Source: Aurantiochytrium sp. KH105
Taxonomy: Eukaryota; Sar; Bigyra; Thraustochytrida; Thraustochytriidae
DNA: 64,000 bases
NCBI GenBank assembly: GCA_003116975.1
Contig: BGKB01000021.1
Span: 930,001 to 994,000 of the forward strand
Direction: 5' to 3'
In this document: positions 31,025 to 40,863 of the stretch, in pieces
Position numbering within the stretch: position 1 is the stretch's first letter
Layout: each line of letters starts with the position of its first letter
The notes under the pieces: model-generated
Seen by the model: only the letters and a program-made list of their open reading frames with translations
Databases searched by the model: none
Told to the model about the DNA's origin: nothing
Made by a program: the position numbers and the translations under genes

Positions 31025-31897
31025 ATGCAGAACAGAAGCATGCAAGGTGAAAGGAGAGCGCAAAGTCACACTGCAGCGCGCAGTGCTGGCGCTGTCAGGG
31101 GGCTGAGCGCGAGACCAAGTGCGTCGACGGCGTCTAAAAGTGCCCTGAGGCCCAGAACGGGGCCAAGCAGAAGCACACCCGCACCGTCCTCCTCACTCGC
31201 CAGTCGAGGTCCGACTCCCTCTCGTAAATTCGAAGCAATGGAACGCAAGAGGGACGTGGGTGATGACCGTGAAGAGCACGATGATTGTAGAACGATGGCG
31301 ATGCAGCGCTGGAGCCGTACGGATCGACTCAGCAAAAAATTCGACAAGCTACCCAGCGGAGACCCTTTTGCCAAAGCCGCTTCAAGCAGTAACTTTTCCT
31401 TTGTCTATTCGCAGGGTGGCATCCCCTGTCGAATTAATCATGGCGGCGTCTATTGCCGACTTCAGTGGGACGAAGACCCAGCAGTACTCGACTATGACCC
31501 TCTTCTCGTCACCATTAGTGAGGGCCTGCGTGAAACGAAACACCCATATGTCTTTGTGGCGCAGGCAGCTTTCAAAGAAATGCTCGAGGCCCCCGGCGCC
31601 GCGGCCAAGGCCACGCCGCTTGTGGCCCAGATTGTTCGCAATCTGCGCGCATGCATGCTCAGCAAGGCGGAGGGTCCTTTTGGCGCTGCCCTTGCTGCGA
31701 TCCGCCAGCTTTCAGACTGCGTGAAAGATGCTCTCACCCCACACATGGGCGCACTTCTCATTCAGATCAATAAAAAGTCCTTTGAGCGCAAGTATAAGGA
31801 CGCCATTTTTGACACCCTTGTCGCGCTCGACGCTAACGGTGGTACTGCTGCTGCCAAGCTTATCAAGGCCAAAGTCCCTTGTTTCTCCCACAAGTAG
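31025..31897 (+). CDS. PACRGL: PACRG-like protein (PACRGL)
   Basis: 290 residues. The first about 110 are Ser/Arg-rich and disordered. Then FVYSQGGIPCRINHG, LQWDEDP, DPLLVTISEGLRETKHPYVFVAQ and a helical-repeat tail match the PACRGL family (parkin co-regulated gene-like), with the signature IPCR and GLRETKHPY. PACRG proteins bind inside axonemal microtubule doublets, and PACRGL is found in ciliated organisms, so this gene implies a flagellate stage. The fold is an ARM/HEAT-like helical repeat. The start at 31025 is the first ATG; an internal ATG at about codon 6 is an alternative. Confidence 0.92.
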   Translation: MQNRSMQGERRAQSHTAARSAGAVRGLSARPSASTASKSALRPRTGPSRSTPAPSSSLASRGPTPSRKFEAMERKRDVGDDREEHDDCRTMAMQRWSRTDRLSKKFDKLPSGDPFAKAASSSNFSFVYSQGGIPCRINHGGVYCRLQWDEDPAVLDYDPLLVTISEGLRETKHPYVFVAQAAFKEMLEAPGAAAKATPLVAQIVRNLRACMLSKAEGPFGAALAAIRQLSDCVKDALTPHMGALLIQINKKSFERKYKDAIFDTLVALDANGGTAAAKLIKAKVPCFSHK

Positions 31898-32190
31898 GCG
31901 CTCCTTTGTCCTTTTTCATTTCTTTTTTTCTTTTGTCGTAGAAGAAGCTGTTCAAGACGATGGCCGTGATTCTTTTTTGATGATAGGTAGGTGGGTGCTC
32001 AAGATCGTTGACGTGGTATAGGCCAAGATCAAGAGAAGCCAACCTTTTATATAAACTAAAATGATCTCTTTTCTCCCGTGCGCAGTGATGGTGCCCTGCG
32101 CCCTGTTTCCGCTTCTCGCAACTCCCGGGCCCGTGGGATCGCTTGCTTGCGAAACGACTTTTTATGATAGCTAGAACCCGTTGGTATGGT
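31898..32190. other. Short tandem-gene spacer
   Basis: About 290 bases between PACRGL and the TMEM94-like gene, both on the plus strand. AT-rich in the middle (TTTTATATAAACT near 32045), a possible TATA-type element for the downstream gene. Confidence 0.4.
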
Positions 32191-35100
32191 ATGGCAATGG
32201 CCGACCCGGAGGCGCAGCTCCCGCGCGAGGCGGGAGGCAACGAAGGGTCTGGCGCCGACAGGACCGGCGCTGGCAAAGATGCAACAGCGCCACACCCCTT
32301 GCCGGAGCCGCAAGAAGACCACGAGTGGCTGCACACCGAGGGGCAAGATGGCGATAGCGGTAGTGGTGGAGGAGGCGGGTCGATGCACGCTTTGGCGCAA
32401 AAACTCGCAGAGCTGCTGCGCGAGCGCCACGAGGGACCTCGCGAAGCCCTGCGGAAACATGCCAAGGATGCCCGTAACAGCTTGCGCGAACTCTTTGCAT
32501 CGTCGTGGGGCCTCGCTTCCGTGCTGGCTGGAACCTTGTTTGTGGCGGCTGGCGCTCGCTGCAAGGAAACCGATGGTGGCTTTGCGTGCCGAGCTACCAT
32601 AGCACAGGGCTGTCTCGTTTTTGCCTCCATTCTTGTCGTCGGCTTCGCTCATTACGCCGCGCTCGAGCGTTTCCGTCAAGAGAAACTCGTCCGTATTGAA
32701 CGCATCATAAGCGGCCTGAAAAAGGCAAAGGAGCCCACCATTAGCAACTGGAAATTCGTGCGCCAGTACGACTCCCAGCTGCCCAGCCTCGTATATACCT
32801 TTCGCAAAGCGTGCTGGGTGCCTGTTCCGAGCAATTTACTCATGAAGGGCGATATCGTGGCATTGACAGGGGGCAGGCCCGCCCCGGCGACAGTGCGGCG
32901 CATCTGCCCCGCGGACAACGCTGTCTTTGGTGCTGGCGAGCCCGTGAGCAAAGTTCTGCCGCAATCAGCATCATCATCATCGATCACGACCGGCCCTGCG
33001 AGGCCTGCAGCTTTCGAAACGGCCAACATGGCCGCTGGCGTGGACGGACTTTCCATTTGCATGGTCCTTGAAACCCCCATGGTCGAAATCGTGCGCGCCG
33101 CCGTGAAAGAGGCCCATCATGTCAAGTATAGCGAAGCGCCCCACATGCTTCCGCTGCGTCGCAAACATGCCAAAGCTTACATTATGCGTGTCATCATCAT
33201 TCTCGTCGTGGTCACCTTGCTTGCCAACGTCCTCCGCTACGTTTACCGGCCAGACAACATGACTGCCGTGCACCTCATACTCGCTCGTCTTGCTGTCGTC
33301 CTTGTGGCGGGTATTCCCATTCTCATGCCTGTCTGGGAACAAGCCCTCGAGCAGTGGGCTATCGCAAAGCTCATTGGTCTCAGCGAAAATCTGCAAGAGC
33401 TTCGCAGCTCGGTGTCGCGCGTATCGGCCCAGGTCGACAAGGATGAACGTCGCACGTTGAAAACCAAACTTGGCGTTACGGCGCGCCAGGATGTTCGTCT
33501 CTCACGAATCCTTCGCCTCTTTTGGCAGCTGGTCAAGCCCTTGCGCGACACGCAATCCTTTGAACGAAGTCTTGGCTCTGCCGCCAGCTTTGAAATGGCA
33601 AACATGCTCCAGCTCCCGCTTAAGTCTGGCAAGCTACTCGAGACCCTCAGTCGCACGACCGCGCTGTGCTGCCTCGACGAGCAAGTCGTTCTCGACCCAA
33701 CGCCTACTGTCGAGGAAATCATGCTCTTGCAAGGGGAGAGCAATCCCACCATTGTCGACCTCTGCGATGGTCCGAATAACACCGTGGCTTTTGAGGGCCC
33801 AGCGTGGAAACGTCATCTCAGCTCTCTTAAACCATTGGCATTGGCTTGTCTTTTGGGAACTGACGCGAGGCTCCAGGGCAACCTGCGCCAGCGGCCAACA
33901 GCGCTGCGGCGTGCGCTTTTAGCCACAGACACTCCGGTTCAAGTCGATAGCGCTGCGTCCATGGAGGACCTCGCTTCGTACTTTCACCGTCGCGCTATTC
34001 CGCGCCATTTGCGTGCGCTCACCCGCGCCATTGGTTTTCGCAATTCAGACGCGCGTCATTACACGCCTTGCGAGATTGTGCGTCTTACCGACAATCTCCC
34101 CGTTCCTGTGGAAATGTCCCGCTCCGTGCTCACGTGGTCCTTGCATCGTGGGCGGGCGCAAATGACCTGCATCATCGTTGAAGATCGAACAATGGCGCCG
34201 CCCACGCCAACTGCTGGCCTGGCGGATCCAACCCAGGGTCCACCAATGCTTGGAGACGCGCCTGCCCTCGACAGTTTCGATGAGGTCGACACCGAGGTCT
34301 TGGAGGAGGAGGAGGCAGAAGAGGAAGGCGACAAGGAGAATGTAGATGCTGCCTCTGAAGCGGGTCCAATCGACCCGTCTGCTGCGATCGCGTCGTCTGC
34401 CAAAACGTCCAAGGAAGCACGTGTTTCTGGGGCCAGCGGAGCAGCATCCGGACAGCGCAAATTCAGGCGGACTTCTGCTGGGAGACTGGCGCTCGAGTCT
34501 AGCTTGCGCAACGCCGATGCCAAGAAAGCAGCGCAGGCCGCGTCTGCAGCCAAACAAGAATCACCGCGGATCGACGCGCAAGCGAACGCTACAACGGAAA
34601 CGGCGGTCGGCACGAAGGCGACAGCTCAGGAGGGGCCCGAGATGACGGCGCCTGAAGCCAATGCTAACAACGCGAGAACGGCACAAGCATCCGAGCCCAC
34701 GGCAGCAGTCAACGCGGTGAGGCTCGGTGCCGGGAATGCTGGCGCCGCAGCGCAGCAATCGGCAGCAGCCATACCATCTCGTCGCAAACATCGAAAGCGG
34801 GGTGAGGAAGCGGGCTCACGAAGCCTGCACATGTTCACCTTTGGTGATCCCGCTCTTGTGTCTTCCTGTTGCGTGGAGCACTGGAGTGGCGAAGCCATCT
34901 GGCCCCTGACGGCACAGAATCGGGCATCGATTGACTCCGTGGAGCGCCAATGGAAGTCCGAAGACTTTGATTGCGTTGCCTTTGCGTACACGCCCATACC
35001 ATCTCATCTTGCGATACGATTTCCTGCGTTACCATCGCCAATCCTCGAGCCATTGCACGTGCACCTCGGCGACACGGATGGCGATCGAACTGGGGCTAGC

Positions 35101-36957
35101 AGCTCACTGCCGCACGGACAGGGTTCTACCGCGGCGTCTACCGCGCCACCTTCGCCTCATCAGCATGGTCTGCACGCCAATAAGTATAGTGCCCACTCGA
35201 GTGCCAGTCTTCATGGCCATCGCCATGTCAAATTTGCAGCGAGTAATGGCTCTGGCGGGTCTCTTGGTACAAGTGGGTCATCATCAAACGCAAACACAAA
35301 TCTTCCCAAAGGCTCGGCCGGACTCGCAAACAAGAGTTCGGAAAATAGACAAGGTCACCACCACGTTGGGCGCAGTACGGGAAGCTCGCGGGCGGATCTC
35401 GTCACCGATGTGATGCGTGTCGAGAAAACGCGGATTCTCAAACAACTACTTCCGCAGCAGGTCTTTACAGGCATGGTTGGCGCCCGTGAAAAGCCGCGTG
35501 CGTCGCTCACAGGGCTCATTGAAGACCTCGATGCAGCGGGTATTCGTTTTGTATATTTTTCTCCTCGTGGCGCGCGTCGCAGTCTTGTTGTGGCCGACAA
35601 AATGGGACTCGAGACGGATTGGAATACGGCAATCTCGCTCCGGAGACTTGACACCGAAGAGGACAGCGAAGCGATGGAAGATGGCCGCTTCCGGGCCGAT
35701 TGGGACGTGAATGCGAAACTTCCACACGGCATTGAGGAGATTCGCAACCACATTGTCGAGGTTGATGATGTGCCGCTTCGGGTGTCCACTTTTACTGACA
35801 GCACGCCTCAGTCGAGCCGAGAAATGATTGGGATACTTCAGGACAATGGAGAGATCGTGGCTGCTGTGGGGACAGGATTGTGCACCGACAATTATCACAC
35901 ATTTCGAAAGGCCAACCTCTCCGTCTCGCTTCAGCCGAAAATTCTTTTGCGGCATCCGAGCTCACACAAGCATTTCCTTTCGACATCGAATTTGAGCGGC
36001 CCGGACGCCAAAGATGGCCAGACGGCTTTTCGCGCTGCGCGTCCGGCGCTTTCACAGCTAGAGCTCAGCTCTGCAATCACCTCCCTGCACAGCTCCATCA
36101 TTCTGCAGTCTGATGCAAGCCTTTCGATCGTGGGCGACCTTATTTGGGAAGCTCGTCTTCTCACTGCCAACTACCAGCAGGCGCTCATTTTCATCGTGGC
36201 TGGACACTTTCTTCTCGCGGGTTCGGCGGCGCTGAGTTATGTGTTTTCCCTGCCAGACCTCATTCATCCGCTCGAGCTAACGTGGCTCTTGTGGCTTCAG
36301 GTTCCTCTTTTGGGTCTCCCATTACTGTCAACTCGACGTATGCGCTCCTTCATGCACGAGCTCCCTTCCAAGAACGACGCCGAGCACATGAAGTATCTTT
36401 CGGCTCTTGGCCGGCGCTATGCAAACTATGTCATTGTTCGCATCACTCCGTCCTGCGTTGTGATTGTGCTCACCTTCATGTGGGTTCTCGCGGAGCTGAG
36501 CCCGACACCTGTGCGGGCGTGGTCAAGCTTCGTATGGGCTTCAAACGCTGCGCTCGGCCTGAGTGATGATGATCGTGCTCTTGTACGCTGTAGTATGGGT
36601 TTTCTCGCGTGGTGGTTTCTGCTTGTGCACGCCGTCACCTTTTTCTATCGTCACGACAGCATTTTCGCGCAGCTCTTGCTCAATCACGCATGGTTCCCCT
36701 GCGCCTTTGTCTCGTTCATTTTGCAGCTTGTGTACTCGATCATCTCCCTTCAGCTCAATGCGACGCGCGATCTTTCGCCAATGGCTTGGCTCACCAAAGT
36801 TCCTGTCGTCTTCTGGGTCCCATTTGCGTGCTGGCCAGTCTTTATCGTTGCCATTGCCGAGTCTTCGAAACGCACGGAGCGCATGCTCCATGCTCGAAAT
36901 CAACGCCGTCTTCGCGTCTTCTTTGACACGCGTCTTGGCATGTATAGTCCCAAGTGA
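32191..36957 (+). CDS. TMEM94-like degenerate P-type ATPase
   Basis: 1588 residues from ATG 32191 (good context); in-frame ATGs at 32164 and 32197 are alternatives. About ten membrane helices: two near the N-terminus, two around VIIILVVVTLLANVL and LAVVLVAGIPILMPV, and six in the last 330 residues. The position of the P-type DKTGT loop reads ALCCLDEQVVL (Asp 496), like the diverged LCCVDKQG of animal TMEM94. The hinge GDGxND region is reduced to VGTGLCTDNYHTFRKANLSVSL. LTGGRPAPATVRRI fits the TMEM94 actuator segment. TMEM94 (ERMA) has been proposed as an ER magnesium pump. A roughly 400-residue Ala/Ser/Glu-rich insert (about 670-1070) splits the cytoplasmic domain. Family call fairly firm; transport activity unknown. 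Confidence 0.82.
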   Translation: MAMADPEAQLPREAGGNEGSGADRTGAGKDATAPHPLPEPQEDHEWLHTEGQDGDSGSGGGGGSMHALAQKLAELLRERHEGPREALRKHAKDARNSLRELFASSWGLASVLAGTLFVAAGARCKETDGGFACRATIAQGCLVFASILVVGFAHYAALERFRQEKLVRIERIISGLKKAKEPTISNWKFVRQYDSQLPSLVYTFRKACWVPVPSNLLMKGDIVALTGGRPAPATVRRICPADNAVFGAGEPVSKVLPQSASSSSITTGPARPAAFETANMAAGVDGLSICMVLETPMVEIVRAAVKEAHHVKYSEAPHMLPLRRKHAKAYIMRVIIILVVVTLLANVLRYVYRPDNMTAVHLILARLAVVLVAGIPILMPVWEQALEQWAIAKLIGLSENLQELRSSVSRVSAQVDKDERRTLKTKLGVTARQDVRLSRILRLFWQLVKPLRDTQSFERSLGSAASFEMANMLQLPLKSGKLLETLSRTTALCCLDEQVVLDPTPTVEEIMLLQGESNPTIVDLCDGPNNTVAFEGPAWKRHLSSLKPLALACLLGTDARLQGNLRQRPTALRRALLATDTPVQVDSAASMEDLASYFHRRAIPRHLRALTRAIGFRNSDARHYTPCEIVRLTDNLPVPVEMSRSVLTWSLHRGRAQMTCIIVEDRTMAPPTPTAGLADPTQGPPMLGDAPALDSFDEVDTEVLEEEEAEEEGDKENVDAASEAGPIDPSAAIASSAKTSKEARVSGASGAASGQRKFRRTSAGRLALESSLRNADAKKAAQAASAAKQESPRIDAQANATTETAVGTKATAQEGPEMTAPEANANNARTAQASEPTAAVNAVRLGAGNAGAAAQQSAAAIPSRRKHRKRGEEAGSRSLHMFTFGDPALVSSCCVEHWSGEAIWPLTAQNRASIDSVERQWKSEDFDCVAFAYTPIPSHLAIRFPALPSPILEPLHVHLGDTDGDRTGASSSLPHGQGSTAASTAPPSPHQHGLHANKYSAHSSASLHGHRHVKFAASNGSGGSLGTSGSSSNANTNLPKGSAGLANKSSENRQGHHHVGRSTGSSRADLVTDVMRVEKTRILKQLLPQQVFTGMVGAREKPRASLTGLIEDLDAAGIRFVYFSPRGARRSLVVADKMGLETDWNTAISLRRLDTEEDSEAMEDGRFRADWDVNAKLPHGIEEIRNHIVEVDDVPLRVSTFTDSTPQSSREMIGILQDNGEIVAAVGTGLCTDNYHTFRKANLSVSLQPKILLRHPSSHKHFLSTSNLSGPDAKDGQTAFRAARPALSQLELSSAITSLHSSIILQSDASLSIVGDLIWEARLLTANYQQALIFIVAGHFLLAGSAALSYVFSLPDLIHPLELTWLLWLQVPLLGLPLLSTRRMRSFMHELPSKNDAEHMKYLSALGRRYANYVIVRITPSCVVIVLTFMWVLAELSPTPVRAWSSFVWASNAALGLSDDDRALVRCSMGFLAWWFLLVHAVTFFYRHDSIFAQLLLNHAWFPCAFVSFILQLVYSIISLQLNATRDLSPMAWLTKVPVVFWVPFACWPVFIVAIAESSKRTERMLHARNQRRLRVFFDTRLGMYSPK

Positions 36958-37368
36958 GCGCGTGCATATGCGGGAAAAGTGAATGCCGCCTAAGAGTCAA
37001 AGGGAAAGAAAGAACCCGAAGTAAACTTTGTATGCTGTTGTTGATTCTTTTCGCAGGCAGGCAGAAATAACCGATGCCTTGGTGCCTGATACTCATTTCT
37101 CATCACCAACATCATCATCGTCAAAGTCAGAAAGGATGATACCACGATCAGCGATGCAAGATCTTTGGAGCCAGGTACCAAAGATCCATTTGCATTTATT
37201 GTCGTTATCGTCGATGTTGTCTGGCATCCGGACGCAGGGCTGGCCGTGATTAAATCGTGCGCCAGCGAGCTCGAGACCTACCGTTCGTGCATGGTAAAGG
37301 CCGGTGCTGATAAGAACGTCAAGCTTATCTGCGCTCCCAAAGCCTATTTTGATCAGATCGAACAGCAC

Positions 37369-37400
<32 letters not shown>

Positions 37401-38422
37401 GTAAGCTACGATGAAGTGCTCCAGCGAAGGGATCGCTTCCGCGGAGGACCAGAGCGCCGGGCGTTGTAGGAACAAAGGCGTTGCTATTCAGGACGACGCT
37501 TGCGATGTACACGAGGCAGAGGGCTTGACTGGTGTGCCATCTGAAATTGAAGGAGGAATCGGAGTTTGTGGGGAATAGACTAAACATTGCGACCATTCGA
37601 AGACCATAACAGGACGGTCCTACCTTTGCTACGACGATTTCAGCAACCTTTCCATCGTTGTGCCGCCCAAAACCATAAAGGGCAGCGTAAACCAGTACAC
37701 GCCTTTGCATCCTGCTGATGTGCAAATAGAATATTGCCTTCTTTGGTATGAAGAAGGTCCAGCCGCCCCTTTGACAGAATAAGACTTCACGGGAGGCGAG
37801 ATTTACTGTATTTTAGAATTCATTATTCATAGTGCGGGCCAGGATTCGGCCCTGCAGTTTCGCGGCAAAGGTATCAGAGGCCTCCAACGCCAAGATCAAG
37901 ATCAAGCGGGATGTATGATGGTCGTTTCCTTTTTCTTGGGCGACCAACTCTGCAAGACATTTTGCTCTAGCCCGTGCGGCTGTGTGCGGCAGAAGAGAAA
38001 ATTTTCAAGCTCACAGTGCCACACGATGAGCACTCTGCTGTTTCCACTCCACGCGAGGCCTTGTTTTCGTCGTGGACGTGTTGCAGCGCTGCGTCGAAGC
38101 CAAGACTGATGAATTCGATTTTCAAAGCTTGTTCTGATTCTGGTTTCTCGAGAGAAAGAGAGTGAGAGAATGGGTCGCGGTCATGACTGGATTTGCAACT
38201 TCTCTGCCGAGCTCAGTGAGGCGTAAAAAGACATGATTCTTGGTGTTCAGCGTGCAAGAGCGTCCTTTGGGGAGACGCACGAAACATTCCGAGCAATAGC
38301 TAGCTCGAGGTCGAATACCCACATTTTTTGTGCGCGGTAGACAGTGCTTGGCAAATGACGACCTCTTTCCAAAACGTGAGGTAGAAGATGACATATGCGT
38401 GCATTTGTTATGACAAAGAGAT
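36958..38422. other. Intergenic region with ambiguous coding signals
   Basis: About 1.5 kb between convergent TMEM94-like and SUN-domain genes. The part at 37090-37404 shows coding-like codon use (next entry). The rest, 37405-38422, is AT-richer with short open frames only. Confidence 0.4.
37205..37404 (+). CDS. Possible 3' exon of a small Cx9C (CHCH-type) protein with polyQ tail
   Basis: The plus frame ending at a TAA at 37402-37404 reads SCASELETYRSCMVKAG, a cysteine pair exactly nine residues apart in a helical context. Similar CxxELExYxxC patterns occur in twin-Cx9C mitochondrial import substrates such as CHCHD5. It continues DKNVKLICAPKAYFDQIEQHK and a run of nine glutamines. Third codon positions are strongly G/C. 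The frame is open back to 37090 without an ATG, so a spliced 5' exon is needed; a CGCAG acceptor lies at 37237. I could not find a donor that keeps frame. The antisense strand also has a 210-codon frame, so strand assignment is uncertain. Confidence 0.35.
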
Positions 38423-40816
38423 TCAAAAGACCCGAACACGATGAAGACAGGTGTAATTGGCGCCGTGGTTGCTCCTGATTTGCACCTTGATAGCCTCAAA
38501 GGGCCCATAGGCACCCGTGGGTAGGAATGTCTGCTGCACGGCCGGTCCGTTAATGTCGTACTCCATATCAACCAAGACTGCTTCGGTGCGAGCGGTAATG
38601 TTCACACCAATGAGCGTCAGACTCCGCGGTGCAACGCCCGGATCATGATTGCCCAAGTGGATCTTGTGATGCTCGACCTGAAAGCCATGCACCATGCTTG
38701 GCTCACTCAGCGCAACGCTAAAGTTTCCGGTCTTTCCCATCATCGACCAGCAGTCACGAATTGGAAAGGTGTTCTTTAAAACGGACTCGGGCTGAGGAAG
38801 GCCAGCAACTTGGGTGCACAAGCGGTGGACCCGGGACCAGCCTGTCTTCTGATAGTGACCCTCGTCGTCGTGGGGCGAATCCGCTTGACGTCCACTACAC
38901 TTGCTAGCTCTGCGCGGTGGACCTGTCAATGATGTTAGGCCCTTCCCGTTCAGAACGCTCACAGTCTCGGGTGGCGACAAGAGATCGGGATATTGCAGAT
39001 GATTGTTCTGGAAGTCCACAAACTGTTCGTGTACCACGCGTTTGAACAAATCTTCCAGGCTCAGGTCTTCTTCGGGCACCACGGCCACGCGGCTTACGTC
39101 GTCGTCTCTGACGACGGGGACAGAATGCACCTGAAGCGCCCCCATCTCTTGAACGATGCTCTTGGCGTGAGTCTCTACATGAACGAGACGTCGAAAGACA
39201 TCGCCGCGCGCCTCGGAAAGGACCGCCTCGAGTTCCTTGATTTGCTGGGTGATTGTTTGCAAGTCCTTCTTCTCGTCTTGGACCTCGTCTTGCGCAAAGC
39301 GGACTTGCATGCCCTCAGTGATCAGATCCAAGAGAAAAGCTACCTGTCCTTTGGAGTCTCCGCTTGCTTCGTCGTGGACCTTGCGGAGGGACGCAAGGGC
39401 ATCCTCGGGAGAAGTAATAGGACCATTGGGGACAGAGCTTTCCCATTTACGCGCTTCTGCGTGGCCGTGCTTTTTGAGTGTGGCAAGTTCGAGCTCAACC
39501 GCGCGTTTTCGCTTGAGCAAGCTCTCATGGAATGCTGACACTTTAGCTCGTGTTGCTTCCCGAATCTGGGCTTCTGCGGCAGCAAAGCCAGGTCCGCACG
39601 CGCGAGCGTGTCCAGGTACCTCGATGCACGTTTCAGGGGATTCGCGAAGTTTCTGCTCGGCAGCAATGCGTGCGCGATCCTGGCGCTCCAACTCACGTTG
39701 ACGATACGAATTATCTATCGTTTGGACAAGAGCAAAGAAGAGTAGTGGCAGAACGACAGCGAGTGCAAACCAGACGATACGGCGCCCCGACCTCTCTTTC
39801 ATCGTCTCTTGAATTCTTTCATCCGCAGAGGAATGCGATGCGGCGCGAGGCTTGCGCGGGGATAGCAGCGGCGAGGCCAATCGTGGGGGTATTGGACCGG
39901 GAGCCGTTGCTGACACTGCGTTGCTGGAGTGTGATGCCTTGTTCTCCTCAGAAATGGCGACCAGGAGTCTCGACGGCGCCGGAACGGGGCTTGCAGCAGC
40001 AGCAGCAGCAGCAGCAACAGAAGTTCCAAACGCCGCCCGACGGACATGTAATGACGGTGCGGACTGCGGCACAGCTTTGGGCATCATTGATTCGGCTTGC
40101 TGCTGAGACTGTGGCTGTGGTCTTGGAGTCGTCTCTACAGTGCCGCCGTTGGCTTTAGCTTCTTTAGCTGTGGAGGCTTTGGGCTTTGCTGCTGGAGCGC
40201 GACGACCGCGGCCGAGTCGCGCAAGAGGCATGGGCGGTGGCAAGGGAAGAATCTCCACACCATTGGCAGCAAGTCGTTTGTTCCGTAGTCTCTGGCTAGA
40301 ACGACTGCCCACGGTAGCAGTACTTGCTGCACTGACGCCGCTGTCTTCGCTGCCCGCCCTCGCCCTGCGTCCGCGTTTGCGCGTGTGCTGCGGCTCATTT
40401 CTTCGTAGGCTGGGCGTTTGGTCTGTCTCTTGAATGTTTCGCTTGGCGCCGCGCGACTTGGCCGGCGTCTTGGCCGGCGTCTTGGCCGGCGTCTTGGCCC
40501 CCTTTGCCTTGCCGGGGCCCTTGCCCACGTCCTTCTTCTCGCCATTGGCGGTCGCCCCCTCGACACCCTCTTTGGTGCCGTCTTCTTGGTGCTTTTCCCC
40601 CGCATCATCGTCATCGAGAATTTCCTCCTCGGCTTGCTGCGTTCGAGATTTGCGCGCCGTGCCTGGCCGTGCCTTCTTGCGCGTCCTCGCGGCCGCCGAG
40701 CTCGCCCTCCTGGGCGTCGCCGTCGTCCTCGTCGTCGTCGTCGCCGTCGTCGTCGCCGTCGTCGTCGTCGCCGCGGTCTCCTCGACCGCCTCGCGGGCGC
40801 GTTTGCGGCCTGCCAT
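38423..40816 (-). CDS. SUN-domain nuclear-envelope protein
   Basis: 797 residues from ATG 40816 (context ACGATGG). The N-terminal about 340 residues are basic and low-complexity, with KTPAK repeats and Thr/Ala runs resembling histone H1 tails. One transmembrane helix follows (about 343-366, IVWFALAVVLPLLFFALV), then a coiled-coil (about 400-600). A C-terminal SUN domain (about 650-797) has CWSMMGKTGNFSVAL, APRSLTLIGV, YDINGPAVQQTF and HRVRVF. This is the classic inner-nuclear-membrane layout: nucleoplasmic DNA/chromatin-binding tail, lumenal coiled-coil and SUN domain binding a KASH partner (LINC complex). The frame is open upstream to 41056 through a GC-rich repeat containing an ambiguous base, but only as a GTG-started frame, so I treat that as 5' UTR. 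Confidence 0.88.
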   Translation of the reverse strand: MAGRKRAREAVEETAATTTTATTTATTTTRTTATPRRASSAAARTRKKARPGTARKSRTQQAEEEILDDDDAGEKHQEDGTKEGVEGATANGEKKDVGKGPGKAKGAKTPAKTPAKTPAKSRGAKRNIQETDQTPSLRRNEPQHTRKRGRRARAGSEDSGVSAASTATVGSRSSQRLRNKRLAANGVEILPLPPPMPLARLGRGRRAPAAKPKASTAKEAKANGGTVETTPRPQPQSQQQAESMMPKAVPQSAPSLHVRRAAFGTSVAAAAAAAASPVPAPSRLLVAISEENKASHSSNAVSATAPGPIPPRLASPLLSPRKPRAASHSSADERIQETMKERSGRRIVWFALAVVLPLLFFALVQTIDNSYRQRELERQDRARIAAEQKLRESPETCIEVPGHARACGPGFAAAEAQIREATRAKVSAFHESLLKRKRAVELELATLKKHGHAEARKWESSVPNGPITSPEDALASLRKVHDEASGDSKGQVAFLLDLITEGMQVRFAQDEVQDEKKDLQTITQQIKELEAVLSEARGDVFRRLVHVETHAKSIVQEMGALQVHSVPVVRDDDVSRVAVVPEEDLSLEDLFKRVVHEQFVDFQNNHLQYPDLLSPPETVSVLNGKGLTSLTGPPRRASKCSGRQADSPHDDEGHYQKTGWSRVHRLCTQVAGLPQPESVLKNTFPIRDCWSMMGKTGNFSVALSEPSMVHGFQVEHHKIHLGNHDPGVAPRSLTLIGVNITARTEAVLVDMEYDINGPAVQQTFLPTGAYGPFEAIKVQIRSNHGANYTCLHRVRVF

Positions 40817-40863
40817 CGTGGCGAGGTCTCGCCTGCGCCCCCGCTGCCGCCGGCCCGCGCCGC

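Noticed and set aside
36990-37174. Upstream exons (MPPKSQRERK and QAEITDALV) for the Cx9C candidate
   Set aside because: The required introns would be 36 and 63 bases, far shorter than the 85-515-base introns resolved here, and the second would not keep the frame.
37093-37725. 210-codon minus-strand frame with a leucine run
   Set aside because: The leucine run is the complement of the CAG array. Codon bias is better on the plus strand over the key segment. Kept only as a caveat to the Cx9C candidate.
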